Part shown: in pieces, positions 29,587 through 37,345 of the stretch
Numbering within the stretch: position 1 is the first letter of the stretch
Layout: each line of letters begins with the position of its first letter
Source: a virus
Virus record (IMG/VR): IMGVR_UViG_3300042294_002782
Span: 1-41,212 of that record
DNA: 41,212 bases
Reading direction: 5' to 3' (one strand)
Notes under the pieces: model-generated
Seen by the model: the letters and a program-made list of their open reading frames with translations, nothing else
The model's database searches: none
Told to the model about the DNA's origin: nothing
Translations under genes and position numbers: made by a program

Positions 29587-30903
29587 GTGACCGTAGGCGT
29601 ACAAAAAGCGTGGTCATTGACCGCAAGCGACAACGGCAGCGCCGACGATAACATCAACTTTGCCGAGCAACAGACGCCCGCGTCGCTGAACAACTCCGCG
29701 CGCGCGTTGATGGCTAGCGTTAAGGGCTGGGCCAACCAGATCAGCGCGGCCAAGACCACGGGCGGATCGTCCAACGCCTACACATTCACGTCGGACTCGG
29801 TGGCGGCGATCGCCACATCATACGCCGCAGGCATGGCGTTTGCGTTCAAGGCTAACCACACGAACACCGGCGCGGCTACGCTCAACGTGGACAGCGTGGG
29901 CGCCAAGAACATCCGCAAGGGCGGGGCGCAGGCAGCGCTTGTCGCCAACGACATCGTGTCAGGCGGCATCTATCTCGTCATGTACGAGGCGAGCGGGGAT
30001 TGCTTTGCGCTGCTGAACCCGGAGACGGGTGCGACAGCGCAGGACGCCACGCTAACCGCGCTTGCGGCGCTTTCGTGGTCATCCGGCTCTCCGCTCGTCC
30101 AGTTCACCGCAGCGGACACGGTGAGCCTGACGCTGACGCCGAGCGTGAGCAGCATCACGGCAAGTCAGGGCGGTGGCGCGACAACGCCCAGCGCTAATTT
30201 CACGAACAGCACTGACAACGCATCCGTGCAGGTGCTGCGCTTGCAGGGAGATCGGGCAACGCCAGCAAGCGCTGACGAAGCGTATGTGTCGTTTTACCTA
30301 TCCGACAGCGCCGGCAACCAAGACGAGTTCGCGCGCATCGTGGCGCGGGCCACGACCGTTACAAGCTTGTCAGAGGCCGGCCGCTTAGATTTCTACGTCG
30401 CCAACTCTGGCGCCATTGGCAGCTCACAGATTTCGCTTGGCGCAGGCGTGCTTCGCCCAAGCTTCAACGATGGCGTGACGCTTGGGAACACTTCATTTGG
30501 CTGGGCGGATTACTTTGGCGCATCGGGCCACACTTGGAACTGCAATAACGGGAACGTAATTCTCGCACACAACAACACGCAAGCCGTGATCGAAGCCACG
30601 ACCGGCAAGCTGGTGTCGGGCCTCAAGGCGTCCACAGAAACCAGTGGCACGCTGACGGTTGCGTCACGCAATCGCGTGGTGAATTGCTCGGGCGGCGTGA
30701 CGCTGGATGATGGCGTGTTCGCCACCGACGATTGGATCATCTTCGACCCTGGCACGTCAGCGCGCACGTTCACGCGCGCGTCGGGTCTGACCATGTACGT
30801 TAACGGCGTTGACTCCGCGTCCGCTACGCTCGCCGCCAACCAGATGGGTAGCGCTTACTGGCGCTCGGCAACTGTGGTGGTGCTTGCGGGGGCGTTCACC
30901 TAA
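29587..30903 (+). CDS. Tail fiber candidate (438 aa)
   Basis: GTG 29587 with GGAG upstream. Residues 1-60 (VQKAWSLTASDNGSADDNIN, LNNSARALMASVKGWANQI) resemble the N-terminal attachment part of phage fibers, in which NSARxLMAAVK recurs. Residues 60-170 include a repeated beta-element (AYTFTSDSVAAIATSYAAGM, ATLNVDSVGAKNIRKGG, GGIYLVMYEASGDCF). The rest is Ser/Thr/Gly-rich beta structure with ITLGNTSFGW-like fiber blocks and a final beta-domain. Likely binds the host surface. No S74 domain on this protein. Confidence 0.75.
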   Translation: MTVGVQKAWSLTASDNGSADDNINFAEQQTPASLNNSARALMASVKGWANQISAAKTTGGSSNAYTFTSDSVAAIATSYAAGMAFAFKANHTNTGAATLNVDSVGAKNIRKGGAQAALVANDIVSGGIYLVMYEASGDCFALLNPETGATAQDATLTALAALSWSSGSPLVQFTAADTVSLTLTPSVSSITASQGGGATTPSANFTNSTDNASVQVLRLQGDRATPASADEAYVSFYLSDSAGNQDEFARIVARATTVTSLSEAGRLDFYVANSGAIGSSQISLGAGVLRPSFNDGVTLGNTSFGWADYFGASGHTWNCNNGNVILAHNNTQAVIEATTGKLVSGLKASTETSGTLTVASRNRVVNCSGGVTLDDGVFATDDWIIFDPGTSARTFTRASGLTMYVNGVDSASATLAANQMGSAYWRSATVVVLAGAFT

Positions 30904-31247
30904 TGCACCCGCTCATCGCTACGTTCACAGCGCGGGCCGCGCTCACGTTCAGCGGCGTTTTCACTACATCGTCGGCATCGTCGCCGGTCACGTCCGCAAC
31001 GCGCACGATTACTGGAACCGGGACGCTGTTGTTCGACACTATCGGCGGCATAACGGTGTCTGTTGAGTACAGCAAGAACGGCGGCGCGTGGACGACGATT
31101 ACCGAGGGTCTGACGCTCGCCATGACTAATGGCGACACGCTGGCGGTGCGTTCGACCATCGCCATCGTCAGCAACACCACGACCTTCAACATCAAGAACA
31201 ACAGCGGCGGCGCTCTGATTGAGGCCGTGACGCTGACGCGCACATAA
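30903..31247 (+). CDS. Small beta-rich tail protein (114 aa)
   Basis: TAATG overlap with the fiber gene. Almost purely beta (TFTARAALTFSGVFTTSSAS, GGITVSVEYSKNGGAWTTIT, LAVRSTIAIVSNTTTFNIKN), an Ig-like or fibronectin-like single domain. Lying between fiber and spike genes, it probably belongs to the same host-binding apparatus. No specific family assigned. Confidence 0.6.
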   Translation: MHPLIATFTARAALTFSGVFTTSSASSPVTSATRTITGTGTLLFDTIGGITVSVEYSKNGGAWTTITEGLTLAMTNGDTLAVRSTIAIVSNTTTFNIKNNSGGALIEAVTLTRT

Positions 31248-31258
31248 AGCGGGGTACG

Positions 31259-32329
31259 ATGAGCACAGTCACGATAAGCGCCGCGCCCTCTGGCAACGCG
31301 GCGCGAATTGCCGACGCATTAGCGGTGGCGGAAGTGATCGAGCTGGACGGCGATTATATCACAGAAGCGCCCATCGTCGTGACGGACGGACGCACGATCA
31401 AAGGCCGAGCTAACGTCATACCAAACGGTAATTTCGACGTATTCGACATGCAGGGCGGCTCGCGCGTGTGCGGCGACATCCGCGTCGTCACAAAGGAAAC
31501 GCCGTCATGGAATGCCGCCGCTGCTGTGTTTCGTGGATCATGGGAGTCGGGCGGCATCCCTACCAATCTGCGCCCCGGTGATCGCACGTTCTGCGAGATG
31601 GAAGTGATCGGCGCGGAAACCGGCTCCGGTCACGGCACGGCGCTGGACTTTCGCACCAACCCTAACGCCACATCAAACGAATGGATCATGGGCGTTCGCG
31701 CCAAGGTGTCAGGGCGCGGCACGGATGCAATCGTGCGCATGAATTGCGGCGCTGACATCATGCGCACGTTCGTCACGTCGAACATTGTGGACTTCAACTG
31801 GCTCTACGCCCTGCAAAGCGTCGTGATGACGAGCCTGCATCAATACGGCTGGGGCATCGACGGCAACACCATCACAGGCAAGGCGCAATCGCGGGAAATC
31901 GAGCAGCCGCTCTCTCCGATGATTACGTGCGGGCGCTATAACGATATAAGATTCCTGCAATGGGATTGGGCTAACCCGCTTGTGAAGCGGCTGACGCAGC
32001 ACCCTAACTCGCTTAACGAAGTTATTGACTACGCGCTGCCGCTTTTGACCGTGCATCCAGACGGCGACACGCTTGTTCGTAGTTCGCGTCACATCGTCAT
32101 GAACGCAGCGGCGGGGTCTGGGTATTACTTCCGCCAAGCTGGCTCAAACATCGCGTACTTTGATAACTTTGGCCGTCTGACGCTGATGCACGACTTGGTT
32201 ATGGCAAGCGGCAAGCGGCTGAGCGCGGCGTCGAGCGCTGCGCAAGTCAACCCTGCGGGACCAATCAAGCAAATGGCCGTCGTGATCGACGGCGTAGAAA
32301 TGTTGGTTGAAGCGAGGTCAAAACTCTAA
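31259..32329 (+). CDS. Tailspike candidate, beta-helix type (356 aa)
   Basis: Residues about 5-130 have the short-strand rhythm of a right-handed parallel beta-helix (ADALAVAEVIELDGDYITEA, IVVTDGRTIKGRANVIPNGN, FDMQGGSRVCGDIRVVT), continued more loosely to about 220. The final 60 residues (YYFRQAGSNIAYFDNFGRLT, VMASGKRLSAASSAAQV) look like a fiber trimerisation end. Such spikes bind and may cleave capsule or O-antigen; catalytic acids cannot be assigned from sequence alone. It has a short 11-nt gap before it and a TAATG overlap after it. Confidence 0.65.
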   Translation: MSTVTISAAPSGNAARIADALAVAEVIELDGDYITEAPIVVTDGRTIKGRANVIPNGNFDVFDMQGGSRVCGDIRVVTKETPSWNAAAAVFRGSWESGGIPTNLRPGDRTFCEMEVIGAETGSGHGTALDFRTNPNATSNEWIMGVRAKVSGRGTDAIVRMNCGADIMRTFVTSNIVDFNWLYALQSVVMTSLHQYGWGIDGNTITGKAQSREIEQPLSPMITCGRYNDIRFLQWDWANPLVKRLTQHPNSLNEVIDYALPLLTVHPDGDTLVRSSRHIVMNAAAGSGYYFRQAGSNIAYFDNFGRLTLMHDLVMASGKRLSAASSAAQVNPAGPIKQMAVVIDGVEMLVEARSKL

Positions 32330-33384
32330 TGGGTCTGTTCAAGGAAATACTGACGCGCGATGGATTTGCCGCGCGCTACCATCGCATTGATCCTGAGAGC
32401 GTGCGTCACGAAGCGGACAGCACTCACTTCGATGTGTTGTCCTACGCGGTCGAAGATCAGGCTATTGGCGGCTACTGGCTTGAGCGCACGCCCGAAGTGC
32501 TGGCTGGCCACATCACGCAACTGCCCGAGCTTTATGCCGGTCTGCGTGCGCTGCCGCGCTATGCCGGGGCCGGTGATGTTGAGGCATCACCAGAGGCCGC
32601 AGCGTTGCTCGCAGCGGCTGGCTGGAAGCCGCATCCCAAGTGGGGCGTTTACACGCGCGGCACGCTCGTCATGGGCGGCGATCTACAGGGCGGGTTTCAC
32701 GTCAAGGATTGGGGCTTAGACATTCACGGCCCCGACACGCCAGACACGGCAGAAGAGGCGGCAGCGTGGCTTGTGCAGCGTTTCGCGCCCGTTGCATCCG
32801 CGCCCGAACCGGAGCAGATTCCAGCGCATGAGACACACGGCGAAACTGGCGAAGCTGAAGGCCGAGAAGAATCGGCAGAGCCGATGGCTCCAGAAGATGA
32901 CTCTGGCGCAATCGATCTATTCCATCCCGTCTCCGGCGGAAGCGGAATGGGTGAGGCTGAGGGAGACGATGCGTCCGACATTCTCGACGCCGACTACCTC
33001 GAAACCAACCAGCTAGACGACTACTCGCTCGGGGCCGAGATTGATGACGCGGAGTCCGAAGCGTCCGGCGCGTTCATCTTTGGCGACAATCTGGACCAAA
33101 AGCGCACGGCGGCGATTGGTCTTGTGGTGCAAGCCGCCATCGTGCGGATGCCCGCGCCGATCGACTACGCCGTCCTAAGCGAGCTGCGCAACTTCACGCT
33201 TGGCGTATCTGAGGGCCGTTGGCCGGACGATCCGGCGCAGCGGGCAGAGCTGGACGTGCTGGAAGCGCGAGAGCGCCGGCGCCGCGCCATCGAGACGGCG
33301 CGCGACGATAAGACGGCGTTCCTCGTCTCCGCGACGCGCGAGCAGATCGAGGCGTTCGACCCTGAGAGCGATTGGCCTGCATGA
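32329..33384 (+). CDS. Hypothetical acidic protein (351 aa)
   Basis: Residues 1-135 form a globular domain (GLFKEILTRDGFAARYHRID, VLSYAVEDQAIGGYWLERTP); 155-255 is an acidic, probably disordered linker (EGREESAEPMAPEDDSG, DDASDILDADYLETNQLDD); 260-351 is a helical domain that contains LGVSEGRWPDDPAQRAELDV, which resembles the tail-assembly chaperone-like helical ends of other phage proteins. It lies between the spike and the lysis genes. No lysozyme, amidase or peptidase motif could be found, although this is a place where an endolysin could be expected. Confidence 0.6.
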   Translation: MGLFKEILTRDGFAARYHRIDPESVRHEADSTHFDVLSYAVEDQAIGGYWLERTPEVLAGHITQLPELYAGLRALPRYAGAGDVEASPEAAALLAAAGWKPHPKWGVYTRGTLVMGGDLQGGFHVKDWGLDIHGPDTPDTAEEAAAWLVQRFAPVASAPEPEQIPAHETHGETGEAEGREESAEPMAPEDDSGAIDLFHPVSGGSGMGEAEGDDASDILDADYLETNQLDDYSLGAEIDDAESEASGAFIFGDNLDQKRTAAIGLVVQAAIVRMPAPIDYAVLSELRNFTLGVSEGRWPDDPAQRAELDVLEARERRRRAIETARDDKTAFLVSATREQIEAFDPESDWPA

Positions 33385-33758
33385 CCCCGCCGCGCCCTGA
33401 AGGCTGGCTCCACCGCGCGCCGCGCCCGCTCGTCATGTGGCTGGCCGTGCTCATGGTGGTGTGCGTCATCGCCTTCTTCATCGCCATCGGCACAGCCATC
33501 GCCACGGCGTTCCAGCGCGCCGCAGAGACGGGCCAGCCGGTCCCGGACATGAGCGGGGGCCTTGCCGCCGTCATGACGGGCCTCGCGGCGCTCCTGCCTG
33601 CGCTGGCGTCGTTCTGGCAGATCTTCAACCAGCGCCACATCGAGCGCAGGGACGAAATCGCGCGCGGGGGTGCGCCTAGCCCTTTTCCCCAAGCCGCGCC
33701 GCCGCCCGAGCCTTCGCCAACTGGCGGGCTCGTCAACAACGAGGCCCTAGAACAATGA
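33381..33758 (+). CDS. Holin-like membrane protein (125 aa)
   Basis: ATG 33381 overlaps the previous stop. Two hydrophobic helices, at about 18-42 (LVMWLAVLMVVCVIAFFIAI) and 62-83 (AAVMTGLAALLPALASFWQIF), followed by the charged motif NQRHIERRDEIARGG and a proline-rich tail. Two helices, a charged C-terminal part and the position directly upstream of the spanin genes suggest a holin of class II type. Alternatives are a membrane anchor protein without lytic function. Confidence 0.55.
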   Translation: MTPPRPEGWLHRAPRPLVMWLAVLMVVCVIAFFIAIGTAIATAFQRAAETGQPVPDMSGGLAAVMTGLAALLPALASFWQIFNQRHIERRDEIARGGAPSPFPQAAPPPEPSPTGGLVNNEALEQ

Positions 33759-34546
33759 CCCTACACCCCGCTCTGGCCCGTCTAGCGCGGGGTGCTACCC
33801 GGCTCTACTGGGAGACGCCCAAGCGGCTCATCCTGGGCGCGCGCGGCTATCGTTTCGAGGGCGAGCAAGAAGCGCACGCCGAGCAGTTACGCGAGACGCA
33901 AGTGTCGCTCTCGCTCATGGCCACGGCGAGCGACGACCCCGAACACATCCGCATGGCGTCGGAGATCGAGCACGGCGCGGAAAACCGCCTGACCGTGCTC
34001 TTGGGCAAAGCCCGGCTCACGATGGAAGAGAAGGGCGAGCGCGACGCGATCCAGCGGGCCATCTCGGCGCGGCGGCAGAGCTTTGCGCCTGCGGCTGTTG
34101 TTGCGCCGCGGCGCTTCCTGCCCGCGCTGGCCACCGGCCCCATGCTGGGCGTGCTCCTAAGCCCCTGGACGTGGCTCGTCGCCCTAGGCGCGTTCTGCGT
34201 GCTTCAGATGGGCCTGAAGGAGCGCGTGGAGAACCAGCGTGACGAGGCGCGGCGCGAGCTCGAGCAAGCGCGCGAGAGCCTGGATGCGTCCGTGGCGCTG
34301 ACTGAGCGCCTACAACGCGACATCAACAACGCCAACCGGGATTCGGCCCAGACGGCGGCAACCATCGAAGCAGAGAGAGCGCGACGCCTAGCGGCCGAGC
34401 GCGAAGCCCGGAGGATCAGAAATGAAATCGAGCGTGCGCGTGCTGGCGCTCCTAGCATCGACTACGGCTTTGGGAGCGTGCGGGACGATGGAGCGGTTCC
34501 GCCCGGCTCCGGTGGTGGTGACGCAGCCAGTGATCGTCCCGGCTGA
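33755..34546 (+). CDS. Rz-like: Inner-membrane spanin, Rz-like, with long N-terminal domain (263 aa)
   Basis: A transmembrane helix at about 133-153 (LGVLLSPWTWLVALGAFCVL) is followed by a periplasmic coiled coil (157-230; RVENQRDEARRELEQARESL, then LQRDINNANRDSAQTAATIE), the i-spanin layout. The next gene, an outer-membrane lipoprotein, starts inside this one in a different frame, the hallmark of Rz/Rz1 pairs. Unlike typical Rz proteins with the helix at residue 5-25, this one has about 130 cytoplasmic residues in front. The C-terminus ends in a Gly/Pro-rich tail. Confidence 0.75.
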   Translation: MTLHPALARLARGATRLYWETPKRLILGARGYRFEGEQEAHAEQLRETQVSLSLMATASDDPEHIRMASEIEHGAENRLTVLLGKARLTMEEKGERDAIQRAISARRQSFAPAAVVAPRRFLPALATGPMLGVLLSPWTWLVALGAFCVLQMGLKERVENQRDEARRELEQARESLDASVALTERLQRDINNANRDSAQTAATIEAERARRLAAEREARRIRNEIERARAGAPSIDYGFGSVRDDGAVPPGSGGGDAASDRPG

Positions 34547-34766
34547 GTGCCGCCTTGATCCGGTGGAGCCCCGCGAGGTTTCTGAGCCGTCTCTCCTTCC
34601 TGAAAGTGGCGTCACGCCGATGGAAGTCGCCCGCAACTCGCTAGCGAACGCGCGGCTGGCTTTCCTGTTCTGGCAGGACAAGGCGTCAGCCGAGCGCGAG
34701 GCGCGCGAGACGAACGCGGCGACGCAAAGCGCGTGCGCGGCGTGGGCGCGGAGGCAGGATCAATGA
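34422..34766 (+). CDS. Rz1-like: Outer-membrane spanin lipoprotein, Rz1-like (114 aa)
   Basis: Signal peptide with lipobox LGAC (17-20, lipidated C20). The mature part is proline-rich near the start (RPAPVVVTQPVIVP), then helical (NSLANARLAFLFWQDKASAE). The gene lies 125 nt inside the Rz-like gene in another frame, with GGAGG before ATG 34422. O-spanins bridge to the i-spanin and fuse inner and outer membranes in the last step of lysis. Lipobox and nested position make this assignment strong. Confidence 0.85.
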   Translation: MKSSVRVLALLASTTALGACGTMERFRPAPVVVTQPVIVPAECRLDPVEPREVSEPSLLPESGVTPMEVARNSLANARLAFLFWQDKASAEREARETNAATQSACAAWARRQDQ

Positions 34767-34828
34767 CCGCCTTCCTCGCCATCGTCTGCACGCCCCTCAT
34801 GGCGGCGATCTGGGACGCGCTGCAATGA
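34763..34828 (+). CDS. Tiny hydrophobic peptide (21 aa)
   Basis: ATGA overlaps at both ends. Almost entirely hydrophobic (TAFLAIVCTPLMAAIWDAL). Part of a string of three very short membrane-like frames. Translation supported only by coupling and composition; role unknown. Confidence 0.4.
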   Translation: MTAFLAIVCTPLMAAIWDALQ

Positions 34829-34908
34829 GCGGCGCCCTCGTGATCTTCCTGTTGGCCGTGTTCATCATCCTAGGCGTCGGCGCCTGGATTGCTGGCGGCG
34901 ACCGGTGA
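34825..34908 (+). CDS. Tiny membrane peptide (27 aa)
   Basis: ATGA overlap with the previous frame, GTGA with the next. One transmembrane helix (GALVIFLLAVFIILGVGAWI) with a charged end. Could be a pinholin-like or regulatory lysis peptide, or an envelope stress factor; no evidence decides. Confidence 0.45.
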   Translation: MSGALVIFLLAVFIILGVGAWIAGGDR

Positions 34909-34985
34909 GCCGCAAAACCATCATCGAACTGGCGCTCGTGGTGCTCGTCATCGCGGCCGCGCTTTACTTGCTGGGGACGCAATGA
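34905..34985 (+). CDS. Tiny membrane peptide (26 aa)
   Basis: GTG start inside the previous stop, ATGA overlap with the next gene. Basic N-terminus (SRKTIIE) and one transmembrane helix (LALVVLVIAAALYLL), so probably N-in. Third of the coupled tiny membrane frames between the spanins and the 115-residue protein. Confidence 0.45.
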   Translation: MSRKTIIELALVVLVIAAALYLLGTQ

Positions 34986-35329
34986 GCGACGAGTACCACA
35001 ACCAACAAGCACCCTGGCAGCAACCCGGCATGTGGCGCCCGCACGTTCCCACTCCCTACGTCACGCATCAGGACCTGGCGCCTATGCATTCCAAAATTGG
35101 CTCTTTGGAGCAGGGACAGCAATCGGTGCTCCAAGCTTATGGCCACCTTCGCGGCGAAATGCTGCACGGCTTCGATGAGATCAAAGCCATCATGAAAGAG
35201 CAGCGGCCGAACGAAACGCCGAAAGGCGAGGTCAGTCTCACCGTCCGCGAGCTGGTCATCATAGCCATTGCGCTTGTGATCGCTGGCGGCTTCCTCGGGC
35301 GCGTGGCGCCGCAACTGTTGAGCATGTAA
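34982..35329 (+). CDS. C-tail-anchored protein (115 aa)
   Basis: Polar N-terminal half rich in Gln, Pro and His (HNQQAPWQQPGMWRPHVPTP), a helix (LEQGQQSVLQAYGHLRGEML, EIKAIMKEQ) and one C-terminal transmembrane helix (LVIIAIALVIAGGFLGRV, about 92-109). Tail-anchored topology. Coupled to the tiny membrane frames and to the large membrane protein after it. Lysis role possible by location only. Confidence 0.55.
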   Translation: MSDEYHNQQAPWQQPGMWRPHVPTPYVTHQDLAPMHSKIGSLEQGQQSVLQAYGHLRGEMLHGFDEIKAIMKEQRPNETPKGEVSLTVRELVIIAIALVIAGGFLGRVAPQLLSM

Positions 35330-36924
35330 TGATTTCCAAGCTAAAAGAGGCGGCGGCTTCCGCGCGCCTGAAAGCTGGCGTGTGGTGGCGTGAGCGCAAG
35401 GAGAAGCAAGAGGCGCAGAAGGCGCTGAACAGCGAGCACGGCCACGGACGCTTTTTCCTCCTCCATGTGCCGGCGCTGGCGACGATCTGCGCGGCTATCA
35501 CGGAATGGTACTGGGCGATCCTGTTCTGCATCGAGGCCACCGGCCGCGTTGATTGGAACTATGAGACGAGCTTCGGCAACACAGCCGCCGCCGCCTCGGT
35601 CTGGAACTTCGCTTTCTCCACGCACTGGCCCGTTTTCCTCGGCCTCGTCTGCGCGACCATCCCGATCGTCATGCTCTCGATGGTGTGGCTCCCGGTCCAG
35701 TTCGCCATGCGCGGCTCTGGCATGTGGCGGCGCGGCTCGGTCATCGTCGTGGGCGTGCTGGCGAACATCCTCGTCATCGTGTCCGGCACGGTGGTCATGA
35801 ACCACAACCGCCAAGATCAGGTGCGCGATGCGGTGGTGATCGAGCAGACCGCAGCGCAAGGACGGGCGGCGATCGACGCGCGGCTGGCGTTCGAGCAAGA
35901 GCAGCTTCGCCTCGCTCTGACCAACGCGAACCCGTATCTGAACCAAGCCGCCAGCGTCGGCGCGGAGGAGTGGGAGCGCTCGTATGTGGCACAAGCGCGC
36001 GCCACCAATGACCCGCGCCTTCCCCAGCTTGAACGCGCTCTAGGCGCGGCACGCGCTGCCGACGAGCGCAGGGCCAACATCGAGCGCCTGACCATCGAAC
36101 GCGCCACAGCGGCCCCGGAGGCCGCAAGCGCTGCCAACGTGACCGACACGGTAGGCCAAGAGCTAAACACGTTCGCGCAGTACGTGGAGGTCTGGCGCCC
36201 GCCGTTCATTGCCGTCATCTGCACGCTCATCGGCATCTTCGGCGCGTGGTGGGTGCTTGCGCTCATGCAGGGGCTTAACCCGCGTGACGTGATGCGCTCG
36301 GGCTGGGCCGACGAAGCGCACCGGATCGAGGATCTGCGCGATGAACCGTCTGTGGTCCCGCAGCCGATGAAGCCGCAGCGCGAGGCGATCTTTGACGGCG
36401 AGACGGGCGAGGAATTGGCGCCGGTCAATTACCCGAAGTTCCGCAAGAAGCCGCAGAAGGGCAAGCGCGTGAAAGCGGAGACGAAGCCGGACATCCCGCC
36501 CGACGAAACCGGCGTTGACCATGACGGCGGCGGGCGCGTGGGGTCAGTCGGGCCAGCGCCAGCGGACCAAGGCGCTGAGAGCGCGGCTGAGCAAGTAGCC
36601 CACGATGACAACAGCGATCAGCTCAGCGTTGCTGAGGCCAGTGTCGGCGTTGAGCCAGTCTATCCAGAAGTCGAACAACCCATCTCTCCTGATTACAGCG
36701 ACGAAGAGCTAGCCGCGATTGAGCGCGAGCTAGCGACGGCGACGGACGAGCCGGTCAACGATGCGGTTGAGCCAACTGCGGTGGTCGATAGCGATCCAGA
36801 GCCCGTAAGTGAGCAGCGCGAGAACGCCGAGCAGGACGAGAACGTCGCTCAAGACACACCCCCACGCGAAGAACCTGAACAAGACGAACGCCGCATGATC
36901 GCGGCAAACGTAGCAGCGGAGTAA
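35329..36924 (+). CDS. Four-helix membrane protein with periplasmic coiled coil and acidic tail (531 aa)
   Basis: TAATG overlap with the previous gene. Helices at about 43-70 (LLHVPALATICAAITEWYWA), 101-125 (VFLGLVCATIPIVMLSMVWL), 136-157 (SVIVVGVLANILVIVSGTVV) and 292-314 (PFIAVICTLIGIFGAWWVLA). Between the third and fourth lies a 130-residue charged coiled coil; after the fourth, a 210-residue tail that is basic to about 390 and then extremely acidic (runs of Asp/Glu with Val, Pro). No enzyme motif. Possibly a lysis-timing, secretion-like or exclusion protein; I cannot assign it. Confidence 0.65.
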   Translation: MISKLKEAAASARLKAGVWWRERKEKQEAQKALNSEHGHGRFFLLHVPALATICAAITEWYWAILFCIEATGRVDWNYETSFGNTAAAASVWNFAFSTHWPVFLGLVCATIPIVMLSMVWLPVQFAMRGSGMWRRGSVIVVGVLANILVIVSGTVVMNHNRQDQVRDAVVIEQTAAQGRAAIDARLAFEQEQLRLALTNANPYLNQAASVGAEEWERSYVAQARATNDPRLPQLERALGAARAADERRANIERLTIERATAAPEAASAANVTDTVGQELNTFAQYVEVWRPPFIAVICTLIGIFGAWWVLALMQGLNPRDVMRSGWADEAHRIEDLRDEPSVVPQPMKPQREAIFDGETGEELAPVNYPKFRKKPQKGKRVKAETKPDIPPDETGVDHDGGGRVGSVGPAPADQGAESAAEQVAHDDNSDQLSVAEASVGVEPVYPEVEQPISPDYSDEELAAIERELATATDEPVNDAVEPTAVVDSDPEPVSEQRENAEQDENVAQDTPPREEPEQDERRMIAANVAAE

Positions 36925-36930
36925 TAGCAC

Positions 36931-37059
36931 ATGGCATCCGTCTCCATCGACGCTAACTCAATCATCCCGTTCGCCCTACGCTGGACCTTCGCCGGCTTCT
37001 GGGCTTTCTTCGGCTGGAAGCTCGCGCAGATCGTTTACGCCGCTATCCCGTGGCCGTAG
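36931..37059 (+). CDS. Small membrane protein (42 aa)
   Basis: GGAG stands 9 nt before ATG 36931. One aromatic-rich transmembrane helix (LRWTFAGFWAFFGWKLAQIV). Last forward gene before the attachment region. The abundance of Trp and Phe at the membrane interface is notable; function unknown. Confidence 0.55.
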   Translation: MASVSIDANSIIPFALRWTFAGFWAFFGWKLAQIVYAAIPWP

Positions 37060-37075
37060 GGCTGCTTGCGCGGCT

Positions 37076-37103
37076 TTGCGTCTAGCGTTTTCATATTTAT
37101 CGT
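37076..37103 (+). promoter_or_regulatory. Candidate promoter reading into the tRNA half
   Basis: TTGCGT (37076-37081) and TATCGT (37098-37103) with a 16-bp spacer, in a patch that is less GC-rich than its surroundings (37085-37113). Transcription would start near 37110 and run into the tRNA-Ser sequence at 37153. No gene follows on this strand, which makes the tRNA the likely target after integration. Confidence 0.4.
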
Positions 37104-37152
37104 ATATCGGTATGGCGCTCATGGTCGAAACAATCCTGTTGTTTCAACGCTC

Positions 37153-37199
37153 GGAGAGATGGCGGAGCGGTCTATCGCAGCGGTCTTGAAAACCTCTGC
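37153..37199 (+). other. attP: 5' half of a tRNA-Ser(UGA) gene, probable attP core
   Basis: GGAGAGA acceptor strand (37153-37159), TG, D-arm stem GCG/CGC (37162-37164, 37176-37178), anticodon stem GCGGT/ACCTC with one mismatch (37180-37184, 37192-37196) and loop CTTGAAA with anticodon TGA (37187-37189). The T-arm and 3' acceptor strand are absent: no GGTTCGA-like sequence follows, and nothing pairs with GGAGAGA. The integrase gene is 620 bp away and points to this site. This fits a phage attachment core matching the 5' half of the host gene. From 37200 to 37345 I see nothing else of note. Confidence 0.7.
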
Positions 37200-37345
37200 G
37201 TATGCGTGAGCCACAAGGCGCGCGCTGTATATCGCGGGCCGGAATGAAGCTGTTTGCATCGTTACTCGGCCTGTTTGATGTATACGGCCTCGTCCCGACA
37301 AGTGTTCGTTTGCCGTCAATGGTGTAGGGGAAACGTGTACGACCA

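Noticed and set aside
37153-37240. A complete phage-encoded tRNA-Ser
   Set aside because: Acceptor 5' strand, D-arm and anticodon arm are present, but no T-arm and no 3' strand pairing with GGAGAGA follow within 120 nt.
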